64,000 bases of DNA from Adineta vaga (Eukaryota > Rotifera): contig CP075497.1 in the NCBI GenBank assembly GCA_021613535.1, positions 9,176,001 through 9,240,000 of the forward strand, in the 5' to 3' direction. The notes beneath the pieces were generated by a model. The model worked only from the letters and a program-made list of their open reading frames with translations. It had not been told where the DNA came from and did not search any database. Shown here one piece after another: positions 25,090-35,896 of this stretch. Position 1 is the stretch's first letter. Every line of letters begins with the position of its first letter. The position numbers and the translations under genes were made by a program.

Positions 25090-26031
25090 TCATTGAATAC
25101 AATTGTCTTCATCATTAAGATTTAATATTAATTTATAATCCGTTGTTAGTTCATCATCATTATCAATTTCATTGGTTTTGATTTGGATACGTGATGGAAA
25201 TGACATAGTAACAAGAAGATAAATAATAATTAATAGAAAAGCATTACCAGCTAAATGATATGCATATGACATAGTTAATAATGATACTGATCGATGTGAC
25301 TCGGTTTCCCAAACAAATAATGGATTAGTTGTTTTTGGCCATAATACAAAAGCTGCTTGAATAAACCAAGTACCTTGAATTAATGCAAAATAACTGCGTG
25401 AAACAATTAACCAAAAATTATGTGGACTATAACATTCGGCTAATGCACTGATCATTGAACAGATGATGGTTAAACCAAGTAATTGATGTATATGAGCATC
25501 AATCATATTGCGAGCATGTAAATGAAAAACCATCATTACACCTTCAATAGCAAAAGCTAGAAAACCCATGACTTGTGTAATACGTTTGGGAAGAGGAACT
25601 TTGAAATGAACAAGAATTTCAATCCATGCACCAAGAAAAAAACCGAAAAGCATCGCAGTATGATGTGCATTTTCATCTCCAATATGAGGTCTTGGTTGGG
25701 AATCATAACCGGTAATCAATTCAATAGAAAAATGAATTGTTGTTATTAAAACTTTAAGAATACTTTCAATAGGTGCTTGCCGAAGAGTTTTACTTGGTAA
25801 ACAATAACATGAATATGTTGTTGAACCTCGAAATTTAACTGATGGTTTTGTTTGAACATCTGTTTCATTAACAAGTGAGTTTAGATATTTTATACAATTA
25901 TTAACATGCCACCATAACGCAAATAAAACGAAAAAGATACCTATAGAAAGGAAAATTCGAGATCAGATTATAATGAAAGAAACAATTCTTCGGATCATAC
26001 CAGGTGCAATATGTCCAATCCACGTACCCAT
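25090..26031 (-). CDS. TMEM45-family multipass membrane protein
   Basis: Two exons (26001-26031 and 25090-25940) give about 293 residues starting MGTWIGHIAPGIFFVLFALW, which parallels the family's start (short N-terminus, GH..PG.FF, Trp). Several hydrophobic helices follow, with AFAIEGVMMVFHLHARNMID, HIHQLLGL and ALIQGTWFIQAAFVLWP, the last being a hallmark of TMEM45A/B (DUF716). The tail is acidic. Members are multipass endomembrane proteins of unclear biochemical role, linked in vertebrates to epithelia. An acceptor-like AG lies 10 nt before the start codon (26042-26043). Confidence 0.9.
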
Positions 26032-27764
26032 TTTTTCAAATCTATAATAGATTATATGAGTAAAAAAAACAACAACACTAAATATATATATGTTAGAAAA
26101 AAGATGCATAGTTTGATACTACTTCATTAAATTTTGATGCCAAAAGGAAAGGAAGAAGAAAAACCGTTATCATTAGATAAACCACTATAAATATATCGTA
26201 TCATGACACATGAAATACTAAAATCTTTTCGCACATTCTTTTAATTGACTCTTGTTAATCATCGGATATTGATTGAACTGGTTTGATATCTAGTACATTG
26301 AAAAACTAACTATACCTACAAAAGTCTAATGATGCTAATACATCTATGTTTGTTTATTTATACTTATTTTTGAGCGACATGATGACGATGCAGAAAACAA
26401 AGTACGAATAGTTTCACCGTTCTTAAAGAACGAGAACGAGAACGAGCCCTATAGGTAATAATCTTTCTCGCACAAATGCATTTTAACAGAGATATTATGA
26501 TTGAGTACAAATGAAGTAAAAAACTCACATTTAATGAGGAATTGATGAATTTGGAAATATCTTGAAAGATTAGATTACAAAAGATTATCAAGAGAAGAAA
26601 TATGAATCATTTTAAATACAAGGAAATCAAATATTTGAAATAATCGTATCGAATGACTTGCTAAGAAAAATGTCTTAGCCGGACGGTTATTTTTACTAAT
26701 CATGTCAATTATTACTGATGAGAATGATACAGTGGTTTTTCCTCATTCTATAGACGATAATGATACCCATTAAAGAATAATGACAGAAGAGAACGTAAAG
26801 ATGCAGAATATTTTTAGTTCTTTGTATGACTCGGATAAACAAGTGACAAAATCTGAAAATAGATTATCATTTACACAATGCTCTGCATCGTATTAAATCT
26901 GATGAAATTATAAAAGGAACTACACCAAAATGAACTTCTTTATTCGTACCTAACGTCTTTCGAAACACGACATCTTTTTGCAATTACTCAACTGTCAGTT
27001 TCACAAACTAAAGTATTAATCATATTGTTACAATGCAAATAATTCAACTTTTCCTTCTCAATCGAAAATTCTCAAATTTCATTACATTTTTGTATTATTT
27101 ATTATGCTCTTGTATTTTATAGAAAAAAATTCAATTGATACATGCCTACAGAGAAATTGCAATATTTGTTAAACATTTCCTGCTGTGATTGAAGCGTAGA
27201 TGTCATTGTATCATATAATGCATACAATATAAAATAGGGAACAATTTCGTATAAATAACTTCTGATTATGTGCCATCATAGAAAATATCTAGTTTACTTT
27301 ATTCATATTTTATGTGAGAGCGATGTGAAGAAAACCTCAGATTACTGATCACACAATACTGCTGAACGTCACACTTATGTTGAACTCTCTGCACCTCCAA
27401 CTTTGGTTACATCACTGCATCGACTTTGAATGACACTTATTCAAAATTTGAATAGATACTAAAAACACTTTTTGGTACTAATAAAATACTGAGAGCAAAA
27501 AAGCCTACTTATGTTCATAACAGAAATTCAGTACAAAAAAACATAAGAGTTTTGTATACTTATCAACTACTCGAAATATAAATGGATAGAAGATGCTCTT
27601 CTCCATGATCATGCTTCTAAAGTTCAATGGAAAATAATATATCGCCTCCTTTCTTCTAGTCATAAATATGAATATTATTCTAAATTTCATTGTATGACCT
27701 TTTCCATATATTTCTCATTGTTTTATTATCATCATTTTTCCTTAAATATTTTCGTCACTTCGAA
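26032..27764. other. Intergenic, AT-rich
   Basis: About 1.7 kb between divergent genes. A short GAACGA repeat (about 26430-26445) and scattered chance ORFs only. Confidence 0.5.
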
Positions 27765-28957
27765 ATGATCCAATTCTTAGTAATCTATTCGTTTTTATAC
27801 GCACATTGCCTTTGTGTATCATTTGGTACAGTACGAAGAGCTCGGTTTACCAGTGTCAATCAATTAAACAGTGATACAATTTGGCTCAATAATCAATCAT
27901 CTTCACAAGAATGCTTATGTACAGTCTTAAGGTCGTACAATAATACTTTTCTTTTCAATAGTTATACAAATGGTTCTTGCCATTTATTCTTCTCATTACC
28001 GTATACTTATAGAATGGAATTTCACATAAATTCTACTACTATTCTGTTGAAATCATTACCACCGATAAATCAAGCACCATGTTGTTCAAATCTATCTTGG
28101 CTAATGTCACGGATAAAAAATTCAAGTTTACCAATCGTGACTTTATCTCAACCTACATATCTTGTTATCGATGATCTCGATTATTTAGCAGTTATTTCTT
28201 ATAATAATAAATTATATCGATATAATCGAACCTCAATGATATCTGTAACATCGAAAGTAATTGCAGCACAATGTATGTCAATTAGTTATTACAAACAACA
28301 ATATTTTGTTGGTATGAGAAATAAATATAGATGATTTCATTTTGAATTTATTAATCTTTCTTAGGTTGTGGTACGAGTGCAACTTCAAGATTATATGTTT
28401 TCTCAACAACAACATTAGCATTCATTACAAATATTACAGTTGCTAGTGAACCACGTGATGTAGTTTTTATCCGCAATGGAACTGTTATGCTCGTTTCTTT
28501 AGCCGGTACAGATCAGATCGCATTCTATAATGTTATCTCATCAACATCCTATATATTAACAAATACAATCAGTGCACCCTATACACCTTACAATCTGTAT
28601 CGTATCAATGATACATTCTTATATATGACTAGTATGACTGCTAATATAGGAATATATACACTTCGATATAATGGAACAACAAATGGTTGGATATGGAATT
28701 CTGTTTCTCAAACTAATTCAGGAACCAGTTCTAATTTTCAAACAACATTTGATGCTTGTGGTCGAATGTGGATATCTGTAAAAGGATTTGGTATACGTAT
28801 ATATGATTCAACAGGAACAAAATCACTTTATAATTGGACATTATCAAGTGGATTGAATACTATTGCATTGACGCAAACTTTTGATTTATATGCAGCAGAT
28901 TTCATAAACGGTCAAATTTTAAGTTATCGATCCCGTATAGATCAATGTACATCCTAA
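27765..28957 (+). CDS. Secreted protein, probable beta-propeller-like fold
   Basis: Two exons (27765-28311 and about 28366-28957) encode about 379 residues. ATG 27765 is chosen because the frame upstream has no ATG and residues 1-20 form a signal peptide (MIQFLVIYSFLYAHCLCVSF). The mature part is rich in Ser, Thr, Asn and N-glycosylation sites, with cysteines in the N-terminal third. Its second half repeats short strand patterns (LYVFSTTTLAFI, VVFIRNGTVMLVSLAGTDQI, FDACGRMWISVKGFGIRIYD, LYAADFINGQILSY) like NHL/SMP-30-type propeller blades. No known family can be named. Proteins of this style occur in large paralogous sets in rotifers, as far as I recall. Confidence 0.65.
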
Positions 28958-29160
28958 GACTAATATTGATCTGCCATGTTTTTCGATTGATATATATATA
29001 TATATGACTATCAATCTAAATGATAATAAATTTTGCTTAAAAAACGAAAATATGTTAATATGCAGCGAAAACCCGCACTAAAAAATGCTTTAAAAATATT
29101 TATAAGAAAGCACATACTGCTAAGGAAAAACATTTCGTTATAAAATTGCATGGAAAAAAA

Positions 29161-30701
29161 CTACGCTTTTATATGACCTTTGGAAAATAATTGTATTCGT
29201 TGTTCTGATCGAAGATTTCGTGGTTTTAAACGTTCACTAAAATAAAAGATTAATATACAAGAATGTTATGAATAGGATTATTTACGATAATAATGACTCC
29301 CGATTCGCTGTTTCAAAACGGGTTGTTGTGGAAGAAAAGGCAATATTTCGACGTTTAGATCGTTTACGTTTATCAGCTATTGTTTCATCTCTAACTGGTG
29401 AAACAAGATTATATCGACCCACACCTATAGTCTGAATAAACATCAATAATAAAGAATAGAATATTGGGAAAATATCAATATACTTGATTGCCACCTATGC
29501 TTGTAAATGAACGCTTATCATTTCTTGATGAAGAGGTATTAAATGGTATTTTTTTCTGATGAAAATCTTGTTGTTCCCATGGTCGTGTAATTCCATAAGC
29601 ACCTGGTCCAGGAAAATCAACATTTTTTGGTTCGAGACCTTTATTTCCATTCGAAAATGAAACATTAGACAAAATAATCATGTAAAAATCGACTACCTGG
29701 ATGATCAATTGATACTCGATCTGTTGGTTTCTTTTGAAATCTACTTAATTTACTAAATGTTCCATGTTTTGTTTTACTCAATAAATGTGTTGATGATATA
29801 GAATCAGGAAAATTCTTTGATGGAAAATCAGGTGATAAATCCCATCGATCGAGAACAGCATGATGTCCAGTTGATATAGGTGCTGAACGACTTGTTGTAA
29901 ATAATTGATACGGACCTTTTTCACTAACACGTTTTTCAAGTAGTTCATCAATAGAACTTTTGATATTATATGTTCCTGGACCAATTTTTGAACCCTAAAA
30001 GATTTTGAAAAGCGAAAATATCATTAAGCAGTGTCTTATCCTTTGATTTGTTCAATACTTCAAGAGGTAATGTCCTTAGACCTTTGTTCCAATCAAATGA
30101 TGGAACATTCGTTCCCTGTTTCCTACGTTTTTCTTCAAGTTTTTCATCGGGAATACCATATGCACCCGGTGGTGGTGCTCGATTCTATTTTAAAAAATAC
30201 GGATCATTACTATAAAAATTTGAGATGCATTGTTACTAACCAGATTTTCTTTGGGAAATCGAGGAGTTAATTGATCCAATGCACCTCGTGCACAATGTGG
30301 TCGTCGATCAGCTTCAGTTAAAAAATCATTAACGGGATAAGCACCTGGACCAATACGTCTTTCTGTTTCTTTTTGTTTATCATACGTTTCTTTAAAAGAT
30401 GAATGAGGAATCTTTGCCATCTGTTCCGTATACAATGCATGTTGCCAATTAGGACCTCTCGTACGTTTTTCTAGATTTTTTTCACTAAAATCACCGTATT
30501 GCATCAAATTGTAAGAACCTGGTCCAACATATGGTGAGCTTTGCAGTTGCATACTAGTTAACAATTCGGGATGCATTCCAATTGTTTGGAATCTAAGTTT
30601 TAAATACTTCAAAAACAAAGTTGATTAACAAAAAAGTCATACCTAGCTATTTGGCTTGAAAATGCCAATGAAGAAGGTTTAGCAACATCGGCAGTAGCCA
30701 T
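29161..30701 (-). CDS. Sperm-tail PG-rich repeat (SHIPPO-type) protein
   Basis: About seven exons from ATG 30701 to TAG 29161. The first exon reads MATADVAKPSSLAFSSQIA. Repeated Pro-Gly-rich motifs identify the family: VGPGSYNLM, IGPGAYPVNDF, PPPGAYGIPDE, IGPGTYNIK, PGPGAYGIT and VGRYNLV, each followed by basic/aromatic stretches. In the family these motifs occur in ciliary or flagellar microtubule-associated proteins (STPG, ODF3/CIMAP and LEXM relatives), so a microtubule-binding or microtubule-inner role in cilia is likely. I cannot decide which orthologue it is. A 3' splice-site-like AG (30720-30721) lies 18 nt before the start. Confidence 0.85.
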
Positions 30702-31225
30702 TTTATATGAATAGATCAACTAAAAATTTTGATATTTTTTTTTCGTTGTAACAAATTTTTTCTACTACGAAAAGTCAATATGTTTTTCTTTATTATACTT
30801 CATCTGAGTATGTAGTTAACATTATTTTCTTTTCTTTCTTCATGTAATCAAAAACACATAGTTACAACGTTGACAAATAACAGTTCTTTACACAGGTAGT
30901 TTTACCATTACAATGTTGGTTACAATAACACTTGCCTCCTATTTTATCGCTCTCTATCAACAGTACTTATTCTCACTGCATAACTGCTCTAGACATTTAC
31001 ATGCATGTTCATTTGTTAAATAAACAAAGTACTCAATCTATACCTAAGTCCGATATATGTTCACTTTACAGTTTGGCAAATCATATATGATGAAGAGACT
31101 TTGAGCATGTTCAAAATGTACCATATCTTATGGAAATTGGTTTGAGAGATGTGACTTTTGTAGTTTTATTCTCTTTATAAACGGTATTTTCATATAAAAA
31201 AAAATAACAACAAGAACAATAATGA
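30702..31225. other. Intergenic
   Basis: About 520 bp, AT-rich. It should hold the promoter or leader-splice region of the PG-repeat gene and the 3' UTR of COX16. No other feature seen. Confidence 0.5.
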
Positions 31226-31501
31226 TCATCGATCTGGTTCTTCATCCCATGGTCGTTGAATTCGTTTTTGTTCCCATCCATCTAAACTTTGATTTTTAAC
31301 CATGTGTTCATATTCTTCTTCTAATGTTGTTGGTTCAACATAGTCCAGACCTTTTTCTTTGATTTCATCACGTGAATATGTTTTTACATGATGTCGTCGA
31401 CGATCATAACGTACCCATGTTGCACTACGTAATGTTACATAAATAACACCCATTAATGCAATATATGGAAGAAAGTTTTTCACGAAACGATTATTAATCA
31501 T
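31226..31501 (-). CDS. COX16: Cytochrome c oxidase assembly factor COX16
   Basis: Uninterrupted frame of 91 residues from ATG 31501. One membrane segment (FLPYIALMGVIYVTLRSATW) is followed by VRYDRRRHH, then LEEEYEHM and the C-terminal WEQKRIQRPWDEEPD, which match the conserved layout of COX16 (small single-pass inner mitochondrial membrane protein; RYD after the helix, a W..(I)RGPRPWE-like end). It helps insert COX2 and its copper-related partners during complex IV assembly. The frame is open a little upstream but the first ATG is at 31501 and overlaps the TGA of the PSMG3 frame as ATGA. Confidence 0.85.
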   Translation of the reverse strand: MINNRFVKNFLPYIALMGVIYVTLRSATWVRYDRRRHHVKTYSRDEIKEKGLDYVEPTTLEEEYEHMVKNQSLDGWEQKRIQRPWDEEPDR

Positions 31502-31964
31502 AGATTGATCTGTTTTATGTTTAAACAAATGAATTCTTCGATTTCTGCAAGATCTTTTTTTGCAAAGGAATGTAGAGCAAAACCAAAGAGAAGTTGTTTT
31601 TTTAATTGTAAACGTTCGTAAAGATGGCGAGCAAGAATATGATATTCGGCTTGATCTTTTCCAAGAAGTGATTTTATTGAATACACTGGAGATGAATCTT
31701 CGTTTAAATTAACGTCACGACGGACAAGAACCTAGAGAATTATCATCTTGAAATAGATGAATTTGAAATATCTCGTAACTTACTAAACTTCCAACTTTTC
31801 CAAATTGTGTCACCGATATGAAAAGTTTGTTATCGAAATTACTTATAACAAGATCAGTAACGTGATTGTTTAATGTTGTTTGTGCCTAAAGATTAGAAAT
31901 TATTGAAAAATAACAAAGAATTTATTATTCTTACGGTATGTGTTTGTGGAAATTTAGAATCCAT
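31498..31964 (-). CDS. PSMG3: Proteasome assembly chaperone 3
   Basis: About three exons from ATG 31964 (MDSKFPQTHTAQTTLNNHVT) to TGA 31498-31500. Family features: LFISVTQFGKVGSLVLV corresponds to the VVTQFGKMGTLV core, and PVYSIKSLLGKDQAEYHILA corresponds to the LLGQDE block. PSMG3 (PAC3) pairs with PSMG4 to guide alpha-ring assembly of the 20S proteasome in the cytosol. The last codon and stop overlap the COX16 start, an arrangement expected if both come from one primary transcript. Confidence 0.85.
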
Positions 31965-32584
31965 TATACATGACGAAAGAGAAAAGTTTCGTGTAGGTAA
32001 GTAAGTGATGTATGTATTTAAAATTTAGATAGAAAAAATTGCCAATCCAAAAAGATGATTTATAGATGGTGCTACATACCTTTTCAAAATCTCTTCCAGT
32101 ATAGTGTAACAAAGCAAGGAAATATAATTACATAGTTGGTTATTTCGATAGATACATATGTCTAGATGCAGATGATGAAGTTCTGGAGCATGGTGCTAGT
32201 GATATACCTACTATTCAGTATCTATTGAAATTATCTATCAACACTTAAAAAACACATCTGATGGATGTAGTCGTAAAGTTGATCAACATTATCAAGAAAA
32301 CAATACTATTCCTAATTCTTCTTCCAAAAACAAAATTGAAACGCAAACTATCATCAGCCGCACATAAACGATACAATCAAAACTGTAGTATAAGACATTG
32401 AAGAAAGCATTTACAATTTTGAAATTGTATGTCTAGTCAACACCACCATTATTAATGTTTATTTTCTCTCCTTCGATATACATTTGTTGTTGGTTTTTGA
32501 CTTCCTAACTTTTCAGTACTAATCGTGATACATGTTCAGATTTCTCTGCTATTCGAAAAATAAACAAAACTGATTCTTTTTTTC
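31965..32584. other. Intergenic
   Basis: About 620 bp between the PSMG3 start and the POLR1F stop. AT-rich, nothing recognised. Confidence 0.5.
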
Positions 32585-33230
32585 TTATTGTTTATTTATT
32601 TCTACAAGCGTTGTCTTGATGTCAAGAATCTTATCCACAACATCACATTCAATGATTTCTAGAATGACGGACTGTCCTAATTTGAAGACAAAATTCTGAT
32701 AAAGAGGTGGTATTGTTTCACGATGAAATGATGCATTGAAACGACTGTGTATCAAGCAAGCTAAAAGACATCAATAGAAATATGAAAGAAAAAAAACGTT
32801 TTATTTTAATTCAGTTTTTACCAATATGTTTTTTTCCAAGTTTTGATACAATTGCACGAACACGATGACCACGTTCTGGTACAAACAAAACAAAATTAAG
32901 TTTCACAGGTATCCACAATGTTGGATTATCTTGAAATGTTTGTGCAGTATTGGATAGAAAATGAATCTTTCCAATAGCTAATAGAAATCCGTTCAATCTT
33001 ACATAAAACAAAAAAAGAAATCTTTTTTTCAAAAATTTTCTACTCTATAGAATGATTTACTTTTTAGCAAGTTCATTTGAACTTTCTTCAAGTATTTTCT
33101 TAATTCCTGTTTTACTTTTTCCAAGTTGACTGGGTGGTAATGGTAAAAGAATCTTTTGAGATCGATGTTCTAAACATGAATGTTTATCATTTACAAGTGG
33201 TAGAACATCATTTAGTTTATATAAATTCAT
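32585..33230 (-). CDS. POLR1F: RNA polymerase I subunit RPA43 / POLR1F
   Basis: Three exons from ATG 33230 (MNLYKLNDVLPL) to TAA 32585. Seen: ILLPLPPSQLGKSKTGIKKI, LNGFLLAIGKI, LNFVLFVPERGHRVRAIVSK, KKHIGCLIHSRFNASF and a C-terminal LGQSVILEIIECDVVDKILD. These follow the Rpb7-like N-terminal and OB-fold parts of RPA43, including the G(C)LVH..FNAS signature. It forms the stalk of RNA polymerase I with RPA14 or its equivalent and helps recruit TIF-IA in the nucleolus. The Lys-rich tail of vertebrate homologues is absent, as in many invertebrates. A splice-acceptor-like CTAG at 33251-33252 precedes the start by 20 nt, about 100 bp downstream of the previous gene's stop. Confidence 0.87.
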
Positions 33231-33350
33231 GATTGTCCTTCTTCTTGAATCTAGAAAAAAAAATCAGAATTAAATGCTTTTTTTATTCATATGAAATCAA
33301 AGAACATGGAATTTATTTAACAAGAAAAATACATTATGTTTTCTTCGCTT

Positions 33351-33626
33351 TCAATGAGTCGTAACACGTTGAAAACCAATTAATTTATCTGGATCTTGAT
33401 AGAGCCATGCATCGGCTGTCAATGTTTGAATATTTTCTCTGATCTTCTGTAAATGTTGAGAATGTAATTCTTTTTCAGTTTCCGAACGATAAAATTGCGT
33501 GGCATTTTCTAATTCAATCGTCGTTAAAATCATTCCATTGTTACTTGTTGTTGTGCCTGTTGTCATTGGTGGTTCAACAGTTGGAACATATGGAGATTGA
33601 AATAATGCTTTACGACTTGCATCCAT
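33351..33626 (-). CDS. Unknown 91-aa protein
   Basis: Single open frame from ATG 33626 to TGA 33351. I do not recognise it. The N-terminal half is Pro/Thr/Ser-rich (SPYVPTVEPPMTTGTTTSN) and the C-terminal half is a likely amphipathic helix (YRSETEKELHSQHLQKIREN) ending in DAWLYQDPDKLIGFQ. There is no signal peptide or membrane segment. It sits between SSR4 and POLR1F on the same strand, 275 and 120 bp away, and TTTCAG directly abuts its ATG, as expected for a trans-splice site. The codon pattern resembles its neighbours, so I consider it a real gene. Confidence 0.6.
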   Translation of the reverse strand: MDASRKALFQSPYVPTVEPPMTTGTTTSNNGMILTTIELENATQFYRSETEKELHSQHLQKIRENIQTLTADAWLYQDPDKLIGFQRVTTH

Positions 33627-33901
33627 CTGAAATGAAAACTCAATAGGAAACGTTTTCTTAAAAAGAAAATTCGTTCGATATATTTTCGAAATAGTATTCG
33701 TTAATTATTGTTGAGTTTCTTATATACAATCTTCTTTCGAAGTGCATATTTTGTTCATTAAGATTTGATCTTCTAATGAATAAAATATGACAAGAAAAAT
33801 CTACTATTTTTACTAATCGATCAGATGCCTACGAGAAAAATGAACGAGTGATAAAAACAAAAAATGTATAACAAAAGAAGAAACATCAATTTTTATCGAG
33901 T

Positions 33902-34705
33902 TTAAAAGAGTATTTTTGATCGTTCACAATATGCACCCCACCATATTAATCCGAAAACAATAGCAGCAAAGAATTCACTTGGTAACCATGGACCATAACT
34001 TGCATCCTAATACAAGAAAAAAAACAAGACTATTTTGATAAAGACTAATTTATTTCCTTACCGAATGGTTTAATTCTACTTCACCAAATGGTTTAACTGC
34101 TTTAATAGCATCATCAGTACGAGCCTTTTAAATATATATCTTTTTATTTCAATATCTTTGTTCTATTTAAAAACAACTTACTTTACGTAAAGCAGAATAT
34201 GAATCTTCATCATATAATTTGACTGATGTACGTCCATTAGCTAATTGTTTATGAGTAGAAGCAGCAACACCAATCTATAATAAAAGAAATATTATTTTCT
34301 TCTCCTATTCATTTCATATTCATACATAATATTTTCCAGGTGACGACGTCGATTGAGCACATGGAACAACTTGTCCAACAATATCAGCATAGAGATTATT
34401 TGGCTAAATAAGCAATGATGATGATGATGATGATATTAGTCATTTAGAGAAAACAAAAACTAACTTGTTTGCCACTTTTACATTTAATTGTAATTTCTAA
34501 TTGAGTGACTGACTCAGCAGTCAAACGAGCATCTTTCGTTGAATATGTTTTTACTTGAAACTTTGGTGATTCGCAGTTTTCACCTGTAAGCAAAATAAAG
34601 TTTTAAAGAAATAAAAAAAAAATCATTGCCTCTGTTACCAGTAATTAAAGTGATTACAGCAAATAATGGAATGATAATCGATAACATTGGGATCAAACGA
34701 AACAT
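33902..34705 (-). CDS. SSR4: Translocon-associated protein subunit delta
   Basis: Five or six short exons from ATG 34705 to TAA 33902. A signal peptide (MLSIIIPLFAVITLITG) is followed by a luminal beta-rich domain: CESPKFQVKTYSTKDARLT, LEITIKCKSG, NNLYADIVGQVVP, TSVKLYDEDSYSALRKA and VKPFGEVELNH, then GPWLPSEFFAAIVFGLIWW as the single membrane helix near the C-terminus. This order matches TRAP-delta (SSR4), part of the TRAP complex beside the Sec61 channel that helps translocation and N-glycosylation in the ER. It is transcribed divergently from the SDF2-like gene. Confidence 0.9.
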
Positions 34706-35044
34706 TCGATAAAACTACAAAAATTAACAACTAATCGATGCAGATGTGGCAAATCTTAGTTCATATACGTTAATGTTATGTTAAACAAATGCATACATTT
34801 TCATTGGAGAATGTCTACTTATCATAAATGATGGTCTATTTACGATAGATGGCTCGAAATTTTCTTCGAGATTATTTGAAAAAAAGGAAAAATATTTTTC
34901 AAATTTGAATATTTTAATAATCATAGTTGAGGACACAAGATGACTTTTAAATGATTGAATTAAATGAACCAATCGGTGTTCTCCACAGAAATATTGTCTG
35001 TTCCTTTTTATTTCATTTGACAATTCAATTTAATAATATTGAAC
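34706..35044. promoter_or_regulatory. Bidirectional promoter of two ER genes
   Basis: 339 bp separate the start codons of SSR4 (minus) and the SDF2-like gene (plus). Both encode ER translocation or quality-control proteins, so shared control is plausible. An acceptor-like AG (34715-34716) lies 9 nt before the SSR4 start, so the minus-strand leader is probably spliced. Confidence 0.7.
34969..34987 (+). promoter_or_regulatory. ER stress element-like site (CCAAT-N9-CCACA)
   Basis: The sequence reads CCAAT, nine bases, CCACA. The known ERSE consensus is CCAAT-N9-CCACG, bound by NF-Y and ATF6/XBP1 in vertebrates. Spacing is exact and one base differs. It lies 58 bp before the SDF2-like start codon. 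Confidence 0.5.
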
Positions 35045-35896
35045 ATGAGTAATCTTATTCAATGGTCAATTTTTATCTATTTACTTCAATTATCTGCGAG
35101 CAATGAAGATGTAATGACATGTGGTTCAACATTTAAATTACTTAATCAACAATCAGGTGATCGACTTCATTCGCATGATGTTAAATATGGATCGGGCAGT
35201 GGACAACAAGTAAAATATGAGATTATCTCTTTCATTTTTCTTTAAATCTTCTTCTCTTCTAGTCTGTTACAGGTACACCTAACGCCGATGATGTCAATAG
35301 TTATTGGCAAATTCGTGGAGATATTCGAAATGACTGTGAACGAGGGTAAGAAATTGAAACATGTTTTATCTCTTTTATTAAACTTCTCGTTCGGTTTTAT
35401 TGATATAGTACACCAATAAAATGTGATAGTGTAGTGCGTTTATTTCATGTAACTACTAGAAAAAATTTACATAGTCATAATTATCTATCACCATTATCGA
35501 ATAATCAAGAAGTATCAGGATATGGCGAAGATGGTGTGGGTGATGAAGGTGATCGATGGAAAGTTGATTGTACAACTAAAAACGATTTTTGGTTAAGAAA
35601 AGATCCTGTACGATTTCAACATGTTGTTACTGGAAAGTAAGATTATTTGAATGTTTCGTTCTAATCTTACGTTTCTATTTAGATATCTACATTTAACGGG
35701 TGATACTTATGGTCGACCGATTCATGGTCAAAAAGAAATTAGTTGTTATTCATATGCTAATAGTCAAAATCTCTGGAAAGTTGATGCAGGTGTCTATATA
35801 CGTCCATCTTCTGAACCATTATCATCTACGCGTGATGAAAATTCCAATAGTCATTCACAATCAACAACCACCGATCATTTTGATGATGAACTTTAG
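35045..35896 (+). CDS. SDF2-like ER protein with MIR domains
   Basis: Four exons from ATG 35045 to TAG 35896, about 220 residues. Signal peptide (LIQWSIFIYLLQLSASN), then three MIR-type repeats: CGSTFKLLNQQSGDRLHSHD, SVVRLFHVTTRKNLHSHNYL and PVRFQHVVTGKYLHLTGDTY, with EVSGYGEDGVGDEGDRWKV as in SDF2/SDF2L1. The C-terminus ends DDEL, a plausible ER-retrieval signal. SDF2 proteins work with ERdj3 and BiP in ER protein folding. Introns of about 45-60 nt lie near 35212-35263, 35349-35409 and 35637-35681. Divergent partner of SSR4. Confidence 0.92.

Noticed and set aside
28990-29012. TA run bounded by GATTGATA and TATCAATC, resembling a terminator hairpin
   Set aside because: Short TA-rich palindromes are common in this AT-rich DNA and animal genes do not use such terminators.
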